From contig NZ_LZRD01000017.1 in the NCBI RefSeq assembly GCF_001687325.1, positions 62,001 to 126,000 of the forward strand: a stretch of 64,000 bases of DNA, written 5' to 3'. The notes below the pieces were generated by a model. The model did not search any database, had not been told where the DNA came from, and saw only the letters and a program-made list of their open reading frames with translations. Made by a program: the position numbers and the translations under genes. Every line of letters begins with the position of its first letter. Position 1 is the stretch's first letter. Positions 8,773-17,407 of the stretch are shown here, piece after piece. The stretch comes from Streptomyces sp. PTY087I2 (lineage in GTDB: Bacteria > Actinomycetota > Actinomycetes > Streptomycetales > Streptomycetaceae).

Positions 8773-9546
8773 TCAGCGCACGGGGAAGCCGAAGGAGTAA
8801 CCCTGCTCCTTCAGCCAGGGCAGGACCTCGCGCAGGGCCGCCACGGTCTCGGAGCGTTCGCCGCCCGCGTCGTGGAAGAGGACGGTCGGCCCGTTGGAGA
8901 TCTCGCGCTTGACGGTGGCCACCATCGCGTCCGCGCCGGGGTGTTCGAAGTCCTTGGTGTCGACGTTCCAGCCGAGCGGCCGCATCCCGTGGGACGCGGC
9001 GAGGTGGCGGCTGTACGGGGTGAAGGCGCCGCCCGGGGCCCGGTAGTACTGCGACCGGACGCCCCCGGACGCCTTGGTGATCATGCGTTCGGCGTCCAGG
9101 ATCTGCTGGGACTGGTAGGCCTCGGACTTGGTGTCCATGGTGGTGTCGTGCGAGACGGTGTGGTTGCACAGCCGGTGGCCGTCCGCCACGACCTTCTTGA
9201 CCAGGTCGGGGTACGCCTTGGCCTGGGTGCCCACCATGCAGAACGTGGCCTTCACGCCTTCGTCCTTCAGCAGGCGCAGCACCTGCGGCGTCCAGACCGG
9301 GTGCGGTCCGTCGTCGATGGTGATGTTGACGCCCCGCGGGCCGCTTTCGGAGGCGTGCGCGATCTCCGCCGCCACCTTCTTGACCGGCCGTTCCTCGGCG
9401 GCCGGTGCGGAGTCGCCGCCCCGCGCCTGCCCGGCGGTGGTGTCGGCCTGGGCGGTCCACACCGAGGTGGCGGCGGCCAGCGCCGTCACGCCGAGCGCCG
9501 CCGCGAGGAGCCTGCTGTGCCAGGCCCGTCCCTTGTGCTTCGCCAT
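8773..9546 (-). CDS. Secreted polysaccharide deacetylase (NodB/CE4 family)
   Basis: The product is 257 aa. A Sec signal peptide occupies residues 1-34 (basic start, then LLAAALGVTALAAATSVW, cleavage near TAQA-D). The CE4 domain has motif 1 TIDDGP (76-81; catalytic base Asp78, metal Asp79), motif 2 HTVSH (metal His129 and His133), motif 3 YYRAPGG (about 167-173) and motif 5 VLFHDAGG. The usual TFDDGP Phe is Ile here, a mild substitution. Likely substrates are chitooligosaccharides or cell-wall glycan N-acetyl groups. ATG 9546 follows GGGGCGGGCGG; the longer frame adds an unlikely N-terminus before the signal peptide. Confidence 0.9.
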   Translation of the reverse strand: MAKHKGRAWHSRLLAAALGVTALAAATSVWTAQADTTAGQARGGDSAPAAEERPVKKVAAEIAHASESGPRGVNITIDDGPHPVWTPQVLRLLKDEGVKATFCMVGTQAKAYPDLVKKVVADGHRLCNHTVSHDTTMDTKSEAYQSQQILDAERMITKASGGVRSQYYRAPGGAFTPYSRHLAASHGMRPLGWNVDTKDFEHPGADAMVATVKREISNGPTVLFHDAGGERSETVAALREVLPWLKEQGYSFGFPVR

Positions 9547-9714
9547 GTCCGCCCGCCCCTTTTGCCGTCGCCACCCGATGTCGTGCACCCATCCAGACAT
9601 GCGCGTGCCTGGATGGGATGCCTCGGTTACCGAGCGCGGACATGTCTGAAGGCAGGCGGCGACAAACGCCGAGCTTCTATGACTTCGGCGGTGGGGGCGG
9701 GCCGCCCGTGCGCG

Positions 9715-9927
9715 TCAGCGGGCGCTGTCCTCCGCGAGCGTGTGCGCCACCAGGGCGTTGGCGTGCCCGTGCCCCAGGCCGTGTTCGGACTTGAGCCAGC
9801 CGACCAGCTCCATGTGCTTGGTCAGCGGGGAGGCACGGATGAGGTCCTTCCACTCGGCGACCGGGCGGCCGTACTTCTTCTCGATCGAGGGGAAGTAACT
9901 GGCGGGGCCCTTCACGGCGTCGGTCAT
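9715..9927 (-). CDS. DUF4287 domain protein
   Basis: The product is a 70-aa cytoplasmic protein that is almost entirely one DUF4287 domain: GPASYFPSIEKKYGRPVAEW, then LTKHMELVGWLKSEHGLGHG and HANALVAHTLAED. Function of the family is unknown; larger relatives fuse it to DUF5655. It is probably monocistronic, since the neighbours on the same strand are more than 160 bp away. Confidence 0.85.
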   Translation of the reverse strand: MTDAVKGPASYFPSIEKKYGRPVAEWKDLIRASPLTKHMELVGWLKSEHGLGHGHANALVAHTLAEDSAR

Positions 9928-10096
9928 GGCGTGTCCCGTCTGTGGTGTGGATGTGGATGTGGTTCACATGGTGTCGCGCATATGACCGGTTCCGGGCTGC
10001 GAAGTCATCGGCGTCCGACTGTCGATCAGATTACGGATCGGTCTCGTCGACCGCCCCCGATATCCGCGCGCCCGTTCGACGCGGCTACGGCATGCT

Positions 10097-10363
10097 GTGC
10101 CGGTGTACGAAAGCCATCTGGCGGTCCTGTGCGAGGGCGACGAACTGCGCAGGCTGGAGCGCTGGGCCGCCCTCCGGCCCGAGGTTCCGCGCGACGACGC
10201 CGATGTGCCGAGGGGTGAACACTCGTATGAACCACGGCACTTCGAGCACCACGTGAAGCTTTCCCACGGTGGTGCCGGCCGCCGATCCCGTACACCCCTC
10301 CGCGGGGCTCGACGCCCGGCGCCCCTTCCTGGACGCCGTGCCGAGGGACGATGCTGCGGGTGA
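10097..10363 (+). pseudogene. Shrunken remnant of a conserved actinobacterial protein (HFEHHVKL family)
   Basis: The frame opens at GTG with PVYESHLAVLCEGDELRRLE, then jumps within about 20 codons to DVPRGEHSYEPRHFEHHVKL. As I remember the family, intact Streptomyces relatives of about 200 aa have these two blocks far apart and continue well past the second. Here the middle is missing and the sequence after HVKL is unrelated Arg/Gly-rich filler. The frame ends at TGA overlapping the next gene's ATG (TGATG), the original coupling junction. This suggests an internal deletion followed by loss of the 3' part. Family function unknown. Confidence 0.6.
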
Positions 10364-11252
10364 TGGACGACGACGCCGTCCAGCGCACCGTCTTCGACCC
10401 CGCCCTCAAGCAGTTCCCGAACGCCTTCCGCACCACCGACCCCGTCTTCCCCTCCCCCGCGGCCACCCGGGCCTGGCAGCGTGCCCGGGCCACGGCGCTC
10501 GCCGCCGTACGGGACGGGGTGGCCGCGTCCCCGTGGGCCGAGGCGCTGGTGGTGCGCGGGAGCGTGCTCATGGCCCTGTGGTTCGGCGAGGAGGCGCGCG
10601 AGCCCGGTGATCTGGACTTCGTGGTCGCGCCCGCGTCGTGGCGGATGGAGGAGGAGCGGACCTCGGAGCTGCTGGCCGGTGTCGCGGCGCCGCCGAGGCG
10701 CGGGCCGCGCAGGGCGCTGGCGGAGTGCGGATCCGCGCCGCCGGGGCGGTGTGCGAGGACATCTGGACGTACGAACGGGTGCCTGGCCGCCGCATGATGC
10801 TGCCCTGGGAGGCTCCCGGCATCCCGGGCGGCTGGGTGCAGCTGGACTTCGTCTTCGGCGAGCAGCTGCCGGAGCCGCCCGAGCGGATCGTCCTGCCGTC
10901 CGGCGGAGTTCTGTACGGGGCCACCCCCGCGCTGTCCCTGGCCTGGAAGGTGATGTGGCTGATCAACGACGCGTACGCCCAGGGCAAGGACCTCTACGAC
11001 GCGACCCTGCTCGCGGAGCGGCACCCGCTTCCCTCCGCCCTGCTCCAGGAGGTGTTCCGGCTGAGCGGGGAGTGGCCGGAGATCGGGCGGACACGGGTGG
11101 GGAGCCAGGATCTGGACGAGGCACTGGGCTACGTCGAGTGGCATCACTTCACCGGGGAGTACCCGCGGTTCGACGGCCGCGAGGAGGAGTTCGCCGGGCG
11201 GCTGCGGGCGGCGCTGGCCCCGACGTTCGCCGACGAACCCGAGTGCCCCTGA
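10363..11252 (+). pseudogene. AbiEii/AbiGii-type nucleotidyl transferase, frameshifted
   Basis: Frame 1 encodes MDDDAVQRTVFDPALKQFPN to the nucleotidyltransferase core RGSVLMALWFGEEAREPGDL and DFVVAP (the DxD-like metal site), then loses homology after LLAGVAA. From about 10690 another frame carries the rest: EARAAQGAGGVRIRAAGAVC, EDIWTYERVPGRR, GWVQLDFVFGEQLP and LAWKVMWLINDAYAQGKDLY. One missing or extra base at about 10685-10692, in a GC-run, explains it. It may be true decay, supported by the broken neighbour upstream, or a sequencing error. The intact family includes abortive-infection toxins, but most chromosomal Streptomyces members have no antitoxin partner. Confidence 0.75.
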
Positions 11253-11312
11253 GGGCGGTGTCCCGGAGGGCGGTGACCCGGGGGCAGTGCCCCGGGGCGG
11301 TGACCCCGGAGA
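11253..11312. repeat. Degenerate ~15-bp tandem repeat, four units
   Basis: Four imperfect copies of GGGCGGTGWCCCGGA follow each other directly after the nucleotidyltransferase stop codon. They lie in a 443-bp stretch without a recognisable gene (11253-11695), next to decayed genes. The rest of that stretch holds a short frame around 11372-11495 with no homology I recognise, a second repeat and a terminator. Confidence 0.6.
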
Positions 11313-11490
11313 GCAGGGGCATCAGCGCCCTTGCTCACACTGGTACGGACATGGCGTACGGGCGAGCGGAGTGTGCTGCTGCGCGAGTACGTGTCCGCGT
11401 TCGCGGCGGATCAGGTACGGCGCGGGGCCTGCACGGACCTGAAGCTGCCGGAGAAGCCGGAGAAGCCGGAGCGGCCCGAGTCGGGGCGGG

Positions 11491-11555
11491 GATGAGTTCG
11501 GGGCGCGGATGAGTCCGGCGGGGATAAGTCCGGCGGGATGAGCCCGGCGGGGATG
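11491..11555. repeat. Second ~15-bp imperfect tandem repeat (GATGAGTCCGGCGGG)
   Basis: About four copies with small changes (GATGAGTTCGGGGCGCG, GATGAGTCCGGCGGG, GATAAGTCCGGCGGG, GATGAGCCCGGCGGG) run head to tail just upstream of the terminator hairpin. The sequence differs from the repeat at 11253 but has the same period. Confidence 0.6.
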
Positions 11556-11575
11556 CGCCGCCCCCGAAGGGGCAC

Positions 11576-11596
11576 CGGAGTCTGGCTCCGTTTTTT
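11576..11596 (+). terminator. Rho-independent terminator
   Basis: A 5-bp stem CGGAG/CTCCG with loop TCTGG is followed directly by TTTTTT, the clearest U-tract in the window. It probably ended transcription of the decayed nucleotidyltransferase pair and insulates the downstream oxidoreductase. Confidence 0.7.
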
Positions 11597-11695
11597 GCCT
11601 ACCCTTTACCCGCATCCGGGGCGATGCCGGGATGGCGGCGCGGCTCAAGTGCGTTGGGGCGGGGTGACCACCCCCGTAACGGACAGGAACCCGAC

Positions 11696-12892
11696 GTGAC
11701 AGACGTGACAGACGTGACGGACCCGGCAGCCCCGGCGGACATGACGGCACCGGCAGGTGTGCGGGACACGGCGGACGAGGCGAGCGCCGCCGAGCGCGCC
11801 ACGCGCGCCCTCTCCCGGCCGTTCTCGGTGCGCGGGCTCACCGCTCGGAACCGGATCGCCATGGCGCCCATGACCCGGCAGTTCTCCCCGGACGGCGTTC
11901 CGGGGCAGGACGTGGCCGACTACTACACCCGCCGCGCCGCCGCCGACGTCGGGCTGATCATCACCGAGGGCACCTACGTCGACCACGAGTCCGCCGGGAC
12001 CAGCGACCAGGTCCCCCGCTTCCACGGCGAGGCCGCGCTCGCGGGCTGGGCACACGTCGCGGACTCCGTGCACCGGGCGGGCGGCGCGATCATTCCGCAG
12101 CTGTGGCACGTGGGCATCACCCGCACCGAAGGCGCCGGGCCCGTCCCGGACGCCGAGCCGGTCGGGCCCTCGGGGATCTCGCTGAGCGGCGAGCCCAAGG
12201 GGCGCGCCATGACGCAGAAGGACCTCGACGACGTCATCGCCGCCTTCGCCGACGCGGCGGCCGCCGCCGAGCGCCTCGGCTTCGACGGCGCCGAACTGCA
12301 CGGCGCCCACGGCTACTTGATCGACCAGTTCCTGTGGTCCGGCAGCAACCGGCGTACCGACGCCTACGGCGGCGACCTGGTCGCCCGCACCCGGTTCGCG
12401 GCCGAGATCGTGGCCGCCTGCCGCGCCGCCGTGTCCGACGCCTTCCCCCTCTTCTTCCGGATGTCCCAGTGGAAGGCGGACGCGTACGACGCGAAGCTCG
12501 CCCGGACCCCGCAGGAGCTGGACGCCCTGCTCACGCCGCTGGCGGAGGCCGGTGTCGACGTCTTCCACGCGTCCACCCGCCGCTACTGGCTGCCGGAGTT
12601 CGAGGACTCCGACCTGAACCTGGCCGGGTGGGTGAAGAAGATCAGCGGCCGACCGACCCTCACCGTCGGCTCGGTCGGCCTGGACGGCGACTTCTTCAGC
12701 GCCTTCCAGGGCAACGGCTCCGACGTCACCGGCATCGAGCAGCTGCTCGACCGGATGGAGCGCGACGAGTTCGACATGGTCGCCGTCGGGCGGGCGCTGA
12801 TCGCCGATCCCGAGTGGGCGGCGAAGACCCTGCGCGGGCGCACCGCCGACATCACCCCGTTCGGCGCGGAGATGCTGAAGACCCTCCACTGA
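11696..12892 (+). CDS. NADH:flavin oxidoreductase, Old Yellow Enzyme family
   Basis: The product is about 398 aa, a cytoplasmic FMN-dependent TIM-barrel enoate reductase. The barrel begins RPFSVRGLTARNRIAMAPMT near residue 42. FMN/substrate motifs include IIPQLWHVG, the active-site ELHGAHGYLIDQFLW region with NRRTDAYGG, and the phosphate-binding end TLTVGSVGLDG and VAVGRALIADPEWA. GTG 11696 follows ACAGGAA. The first codons are a GTGACAGAC tandem (VTDVTDVTD), so the start could slip to another GTG or to ATG 11741. Physiological substrate unknown. Confidence 0.9.
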   Translation: MTDVTDVTDPAAPADMTAPAGVRDTADEASAAERATRALSRPFSVRGLTARNRIAMAPMTRQFSPDGVPGQDVADYYTRRAAADVGLIITEGTYVDHESAGTSDQVPRFHGEAALAGWAHVADSVHRAGGAIIPQLWHVGITRTEGAGPVPDAEPVGPSGISLSGEPKGRAMTQKDLDDVIAAFADAAAAAERLGFDGAELHGAHGYLIDQFLWSGSNRRTDAYGGDLVARTRFAAEIVAACRAAVSDAFPLFFRMSQWKADAYDAKLARTPQELDALLTPLAEAGVDVFHASTRRYWLPEFEDSDLNLAGWVKKISGRPTLTVGSVGLDGDFFSAFQGNGSDVTGIEQLLDRMERDEFDMVAVGRALIADPEWAAKTLRGRTADITPFGAEMLKTLH

Positions 12893-12913
12893 CGATCCCC
12901 AACTAGTCCGCTT

Positions 12914-13957
12914 CTACGCCCTGTTCGCCGCCGCCGGGAGTTCTGCCCGGATCGCGGCGATCAGGGCGCGGCTCGCCTCATGGGCGGCGGCGCTGCCCTC
13001 GGTGGGCGACGTACCGGCACGCTGGTGCAGCACGACACCGATGACCAGGCGGTCGGCCCCGGCGACCTTCTGCCGCGTGGCCCAGACGAGGTTGCCGCCC
13101 GCCGGGGTGGACGAGCCCGTCTTCAGACCGACGACCCCGTCGCGCCCGAGCAGCTTGTTCGTGTTGCGGAAGGTCACCCCGGCCCCCGGGGCCGTGACGG
13201 AGGCGGTCGCCACGATCCGCCGGAAGGCCGGGTCCTTCATCGCGGCGCGAGCCAGGGTCAGTTGGTCGGCCGCCGTGCTCCGCGTACTCGTCTCCATCCC
13301 GCTCACCCCGGTGTACGTGGTGGCCCGCATGCCGAGCCCGGCGGCGGTCCGGTTCATCTTCGCGACGAACGCCTTCTCGTCACCCGCGTCCCAACGGGCC
13401 AGCAGCCGGGCCACGTTGTTGCCGGACGGCACCATCATCAGCTCCAGCAGCCGCCGTTGGGTGTACTTCCGCCCGGCGAGCACCGGTGCCGTCGTCTCGA
13501 CGGAGGAGTACGACTCGTCGGCCGCCCGCTGGTCGGCGACCACGGTCACGCCGGGCGCGTCGGCCCGCATCGGGTGGTCCTTGAGGATCACGTACGCCGT
13601 CATGACCTTGGTGACGCTGGCGATCGGAACCGGCTTCTGCTCGCCCCGGGTGCCGAGGCTGCCGATCCCCTCGACCGCCACGCTCGCCTGGCCCTCGCGC
13701 GGCCACGGCAGGTTCAGCGACCGGGCGAGCGGCGCCACCCCCTCCCCCGTGCCGCCGTCGCCGCCCGGCCCGACCGTGGACCGGCTGCCGCCCCCGGCCG
13801 CGTACCACCCGTACCACCCTCCCGTACCGGCCACGAGCACCACGGCGGCGGTCAGCGGTACGAGGACCGAGCGGCGGAGGAGGAGACGGAATCGAATCCG
13901 GTGTCGGAAGCGGGCACCCCTCCCAGGGGGAGCGGGGATAGTGGGCGCTGCGGGCAT
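12914..13957 (-). CDS. D-alanyl-D-alanine carboxypeptidase (peptidase S11, DacA/DacC type)
   Basis: The product is 347 aa. A basic cytoplasmic start and one membrane helix (about 30-50) anchor an extracytoplasmic serine peptidase. All three penicillin-binding motifs are present: SVTK (114-117, nucleophile Ser114), SGN (178-180) and KTG (279-281). It trims the terminal D-Ala of peptidoglycan stem peptides. It lies 118 bp downstream of the CseC-like kinase on the same strand, so it is probably the effector end of this cell-envelope regulatory operon. Its 3' end converges with the oxidoreductase gene with only 21 bp between. Confidence 0.92.
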   Translation of the reverse strand: MPAAPTIPAPPGRGARFRHRIRFRLLLRRSVLVPLTAAVVLVAGTGGWYGWYAAGGGSRSTVGPGGDGGTGEGVAPLARSLNLPWPREGQASVAVEGIGSLGTRGEQKPVPIASVTKVMTAYVILKDHPMRADAPGVTVVADQRAADESYSSVETTAPVLAGRKYTQRRLLELMMVPSGNNVARLLARWDAGDEKAFVAKMNRTAAGLGMRATTYTGVSGMETSTRSTAADQLTLARAAMKDPAFRRIVATASVTAPGAGVTFRNTNKLLGRDGVVGLKTGSSTPAGGNLVWATRQKVAGADRLVIGVVLHQRAGTSPTEGSAAAHEASRALIAAIRAELPAAANRA

Positions 13958-14075
13958 GGGTTCCTCCAGAGGGCACCGGTGCGGTTTCCCGTACCGGATT
14001 CACCTTCGAGGAGTCGTTCTTCCGGACCCGTACGGCACCGTTTCCACGGCCGCGAGACTGCGTTGCGGTTCCGTA

Positions 14076-15374
14076 TCAGGCGACGGGTGAGCGCGGAGCC
14101 AGGTCGAGGGTCGCGACCGCTCCCCCGTCCGGGGCGTTCGCGAAGGTCAGCCGGGCGCCGAGCACCTCGGCCTGACCCTGGGCGACGGTCAGGCCGAGGC
14201 CGTGCCCCCGGCCGCGTTCGCTGGCACCGGTACGGAACCGCTGCGGGCCGCGCTCCAGCAGGTCGGGCGGGAAGCCGGGGCCGTGGTCGCGTACGGCGAT
14301 CCGCGCGCCGGTCACGGTCACCTCGACGGGGGCCGCGCCGTGCCGGTGGGCGTTGGTGACGAGGTTGACCACGATCCGCTCCACCCGGCGCGGATCGGTC
14401 TCCACCACCTCGGCGTCCGCCGCGCCGACGCGGGTGTCCGTGCCCGTACGCCGCACCACGTCGGCGACCAGTTCGCCCAGCGGCACCGGATCGAGGCGGG
14501 CCCGCTCGGCGCCCGCGTCCAGCCGGGAGATCTCCAGCAGGTCCTCGACCAGCGCGTTCAGGGCCCGCAGCCGGTCCCGCACGAGATGGGCCGCCTCGTC
14601 GTCCTCGGGCAGCAGCCCGGCGGCGGTGACCAGGCCCATGAGCGGGGTGCGCAGTTCGTGCGCGACGTCGGCGGTGAACCGGCGCTCGTTCTCCAGCTTG
14701 CGCTGGAGGGCGGCGGCCATGTCGTCGACGGCCGCCGCCATCTCGGTGACCTCGTCGCGGGCCCGCCCGGCCGGGCCGATCCGGGCGTCCAGGTCGCCGT
14801 CGGCGATACGGCGGGCGGTACGGGCCCCGTGGCGCAGCCGCCGGTTGACCGGTTCCGTGGCGAGGGCGGCGAGCGGGACGACGAAGAGGAGGGCGGCGAG
14901 GACGGATTTCACGATGCTGCGGTCCAGGAGCTGGAGGCTGCGGACCTCGGTGCTCATGTCGTCCCGGACGACGAGGAACCGGTCGTCGGCGACGGCCACG
15001 GCACCCCACATCCAGTACCAGTTGGGGGGATCGGCGTCGTACCAGGTGGCGTAACCGCCCGTGTCCGGCCGGTCCGTCCCCGGCTGCTCCGCGAAGGTCG
15101 CGAGGTCGCGCGCCAGCGGTTCCGGCAGCTCGTCCCTGCTCCGTACGTCGATGTCGGCCGGAGCCTTCCCCGTACGGTCGTACTCGCGCTCGGCCGCGAT
15201 CAGCCGGGTCAGCGTCCGGTCGGTGCCGACGCGCAGGCCGCGTTCCCGGGTCGCGTCGTGCACCAGGAAGCCGACGACGGCGGCGACCGCGCAGCACGCG
15301 GCGGCGGTCAGCGCGGCGATCTTCCAGCGCAGGGCGCGGGGGTTCAGCAGGGCGCGGGGGTTGAGGAAGTCCAC
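14076..15374 (-). CDS. OmpR-type sensor histidine kinase, CseC-like
   Basis: The product is 432 aa. Two membrane helices (about 15-38 and 152-175) flank an extracytoplasmic sensor segment. A HAMP domain follows, then HisKA with RRFTADVAHELRTPLMGLV (phosphoacceptor His) and HATPase with N-box VVNLVTNAHRHG and G-boxes DHGPGF and GHGLGLTVAQ. The start is GTG (NFLNPRALL-like basic N-terminus). It lies 16 bp downstream of the response regulator, the standard pair order. Similarity of the partner to CseB suggests sensing of cell-envelope stress, but there is no sigE next to it. Confidence 0.92.
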   Translation of the reverse strand: MDFLNPRALLNPRALRWKIAALTAAACCAVAAVVGFLVHDATRERGLRVGTDRTLTRLIAAEREYDRTGKAPADIDVRSRDELPEPLARDLATFAEQPGTDRPDTGGYATWYDADPPNWYWMWGAVAVADDRFLVVRDDMSTEVRSLQLLDRSIVKSVLAALLFVVPLAALATEPVNRRLRHGARTARRIADGDLDARIGPAGRARDEVTEMAAAVDDMAAALQRKLENERRFTADVAHELRTPLMGLVTAAGLLPEDDEAAHLVRDRLRALNALVEDLLEISRLDAGAERARLDPVPLGELVADVVRRTGTDTRVGAADAEVVETDPRRVERIVVNLVTNAHRHGAAPVEVTVTGARIAVRDHGPGFPPDLLERGPQRFRTGASERGRGHGLGLTVAQGQAEVLGARLTFANAPDGGAVATLDLAPRSPVA

Positions 15375-15390
15375 GGCGGTCGGCGGCCGC

Positions 15391-16224
15391 TCAGCCGCGG
15401 ACGAGCTTGTAGCCGAAGCCGCGGACGGTCTCGATCCGCCCGCTGCCGATCTTCTTGCGCAGCCGCAGCACGCACAGGTCCACCACCCGGGTGTCGCCCT
15501 CCCAGCCGTAGTCCCACACGTCGCGCAGCAGCCTGCGGCGGTCGAGGACCGAGCCGGGCGCGGCCGCGAACTCCAGCAGGAGCCGCAGTTCGGTGGGGGT
15601 CAGCGACACGGTCGCGCCGGCCCGGCGGACCTCCATGCCGAGGGTGTCGACGGTCAGGTCGCCGAAGGTCAGGATGTGGTCGGGGGCCCGGTCCCGGCCG
15701 GACTTCTCGGGTGTGGGGCCGTCCGGGCGGAAGGTCGCGCGGCGCAGCAGGGCGCGGATGCGGGCGACCATGACGGCCGTGTCGACCGGCTTGATCACAT
15801 AGTCGTCGGCCCCCGCCTCCAGGCCCGCGACCACGTCGAGGGCGTCGCCGCGCGCGGACATCATCAGGACCGGGACGGAGCTCTCCTCGCGGATACGGTG
15901 GCAGAGGCCGATGCCGTCCAGCTCGGGCAGCATCACGTCGAGGATCAGCAGATCGTGCGCGCCCGCGCGGAAGGCCTCCAGCCCGCTGAGCCCGTCGGCG
16001 GCCACGTCGACCCGGTAGCCGTAGCGTTCCAGGGCGAGTTGGACGGCGCGGCGGATGGTGGCGTCGTCCTCGACCACCAGCACGCCGACGGGGGCGGGGC
16101 CGGGTGCCGGTCCTCGGGCTTCGGACACGCTGCCTACCTGGGCGTTCGAGGTCATCGGCCGGTCAAGTCGATCGGTCATCGGTCGGTCGCATCGTAGTCG
16201 GGGGAGGGCGGAGGACCCGGTCAC
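15391..16224 (-). CDS. OmpR/PhoB family response regulator, CseB-like
   Basis: The product is up to 277 aa. The receiver has acidic pair VEDD, phosphoacceptor in DLLILDVMLPELDGIGLC, and GADDYVIKPVD. The winged helix includes LTFGDLTVDTLGMEVRRAG, LTPTELRLLLEFAAAPGSVL and ETVRGFGYKLVRG. These blocks match CseB of S. coelicolor closely as I remember it. GTG 16224 overlaps the upstream gene's stop by four bases (GTGA), favouring coupling. The resulting N-terminus is unusual, and ATG 16179 or 16155 are alternatives without clear ribosome sites. Confidence 0.9.
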   Translation of the reverse strand: MTGSSALPRLRCDRPMTDRLDRPMTSNAQVGSVSEARGPAPGPAPVGVLVVEDDATIRRAVQLALERYGYRVDVAADGLSGLEAFRAGAHDLLILDVMLPELDGIGLCHRIREESSVPVLMMSARGDALDVVAGLEAGADDYVIKPVDTAVMVARIRALLRRATFRPDGPTPEKSGRDRAPDHILTFGDLTVDTLGMEVRRAGATVSLTPTELRLLLEFAAAPGSVLDRRRLLRDVWDYGWEGDTRVVDLCVLRLRKKIGSGRIETVRGFGYKLVRG

Positions 16225-17291
16225 CGGATCAGCGTGGCCGCGACCGGGAGGTGGTCGCTGCCGGTGGCGGGCAGGGTCCAGGCGGCGCGCGGGGTCATCC
16301 CCCGTACCAGTACGTCGTCGATACGGGCCACCGGGAACGCGGCGGGCCAGGTGAAGCCGAAGCCGTCGCCCGCCTCCCGTTGCGCGGAACGCAGCTGCGA
16401 GGTCACCGGGGCCAGCGCGCCGTCCTGATACGTACCGTTGAAGTCGCCCAGCACCACCACCCGGGGCGCGGGCTCCGCCCGGAGCGCGGCGGCCAGCTCG
16501 CGGGCCGCGTCATTGCGCCGGCCGGTCGTGAAACCGGCCGCCGAGACCCGTACCGACGCCAGATGCACCGCGTACACGGCGACGGGCGGCCCGTCCGGGG
16601 CCCGCACCGTGGCGCGCATCGCGCGGGTCCACGGCATGATCGGCACCTCCTTCACACCCGCCAGCGGGTGCCTGCTCCAGATGCCGACGCCGCCGAGCAC
16701 GGCATGGTGCGGGTAGGCGGCGGCCAGCTCGCGGGAGTAGACGGCGGCCGACGCGTCGGACAGCTCCTCCAGCGCCAGGACGTCCGCCTTCGCATCGGCG
16801 AGCACGCGCGCGGTGCCGGCCGGGTCGGTGTTTCCCTCGTCCACGTTGTGGCTGACCACCGTCAGTCCGCCGGCGCCGGAACGCTTGTCGGGACGCTTGT
16901 CGGTGAGGGCTCCGCCGAAGAGCGTGACCCATACGACGGCGGGCGCGAGCACGGCCACGGCGGCGAGCCGGGACCGGAGTACGGCGGCGAGCACGAGCAG
17001 GACCGGTACGCCGAGGCCCGTCCACGGCAGCAGCGTCTGGAAGAGGCTGCCCGCGTTGACGCCCGCGTTCGGGATCCACGCGTGCAGCGCCATCGCCGCT
17101 GCCCAGACGAGGGCCGCTGCGGCGGCGAGCCAGGGGGCGGCGCGGCGGCGGGCGGCGAACCGAGTGGGAGCGGAGCCGTCGGAACCGGAGCCGCCGGGAC
17201 CGGAGCCGGTGGAATCCGGCCCGGCGGGGTCGGAGCCGAGGTCGGGCGTCCTGTCCGTGGCAGGCACTGCGGCTTCCGGTGGGCTCTGCAC
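16221..17291 (-). CDS. Membrane-anchored endonuclease/exonuclease/phosphatase family protein
   Basis: The product is 356 aa. A Pro/Ser/Gly-rich cytoplasmic start is followed by three membrane helices (about 48-125). An extracytoplasmic EEP domain follows: VVSHNVDEGN, metal Glu in LALEELSD, catalytic VVVLGDFNGTYQDG, VARIDDVLV and the terminal TGSDHLPVAATL. It is typical of Streptomyces secreted or membrane EEP proteins with unproven substrate (nucleic acid, phospholipid or other phosphodiester). It is the first gene of the operon and overlaps the response regulator by four bases, linking it to envelope stress control. Confidence 0.87.
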   Translation of the reverse strand: MQSPPEAAVPATDRTPDLGSDPAGPDSTGSGPGGSGSDGSAPTRFAARRRAAPWLAAAAALVWAAAMALHAWIPNAGVNAGSLFQTLLPWTGLGVPVLLVLAAVLRSRLAAVAVLAPAVVWVTLFGGALTDKRPDKRSGAGGLTVVSHNVDEGNTDPAGTARVLADAKADVLALEELSDASAAVYSRELAAAYPHHAVLGGVGIWSRHPLAGVKEVPIMPWTRAMRATVRAPDGPPVAVYAVHLASVRVSAAGFTTGRRNDAARELAAALRAEPAPRVVVLGDFNGTYQDGALAPVTSQLRSAQREAGDGFGFTWPAAFPVARIDDVLVRGMTPRAAWTLPATGSDHLPVAATLIR

Positions 17292-17407
17292 GGCACTGGT
17301 CTCCTGACGGGCGGTCGCATACCTCGGGGATCGGGTACGTCGACAGCCTCCGGGAACGCCGCTTCCGGCCGGTCAGGGGCGTACTTCGAGCACCGCGCGA
17401 CTCTGTT

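Noticed and set aside
10085..10267. 60-codon minus-strand frame
   Set aside because: Antisense of the HFEHHVKL-family remnant, whose plus-strand motifs are recognisable.
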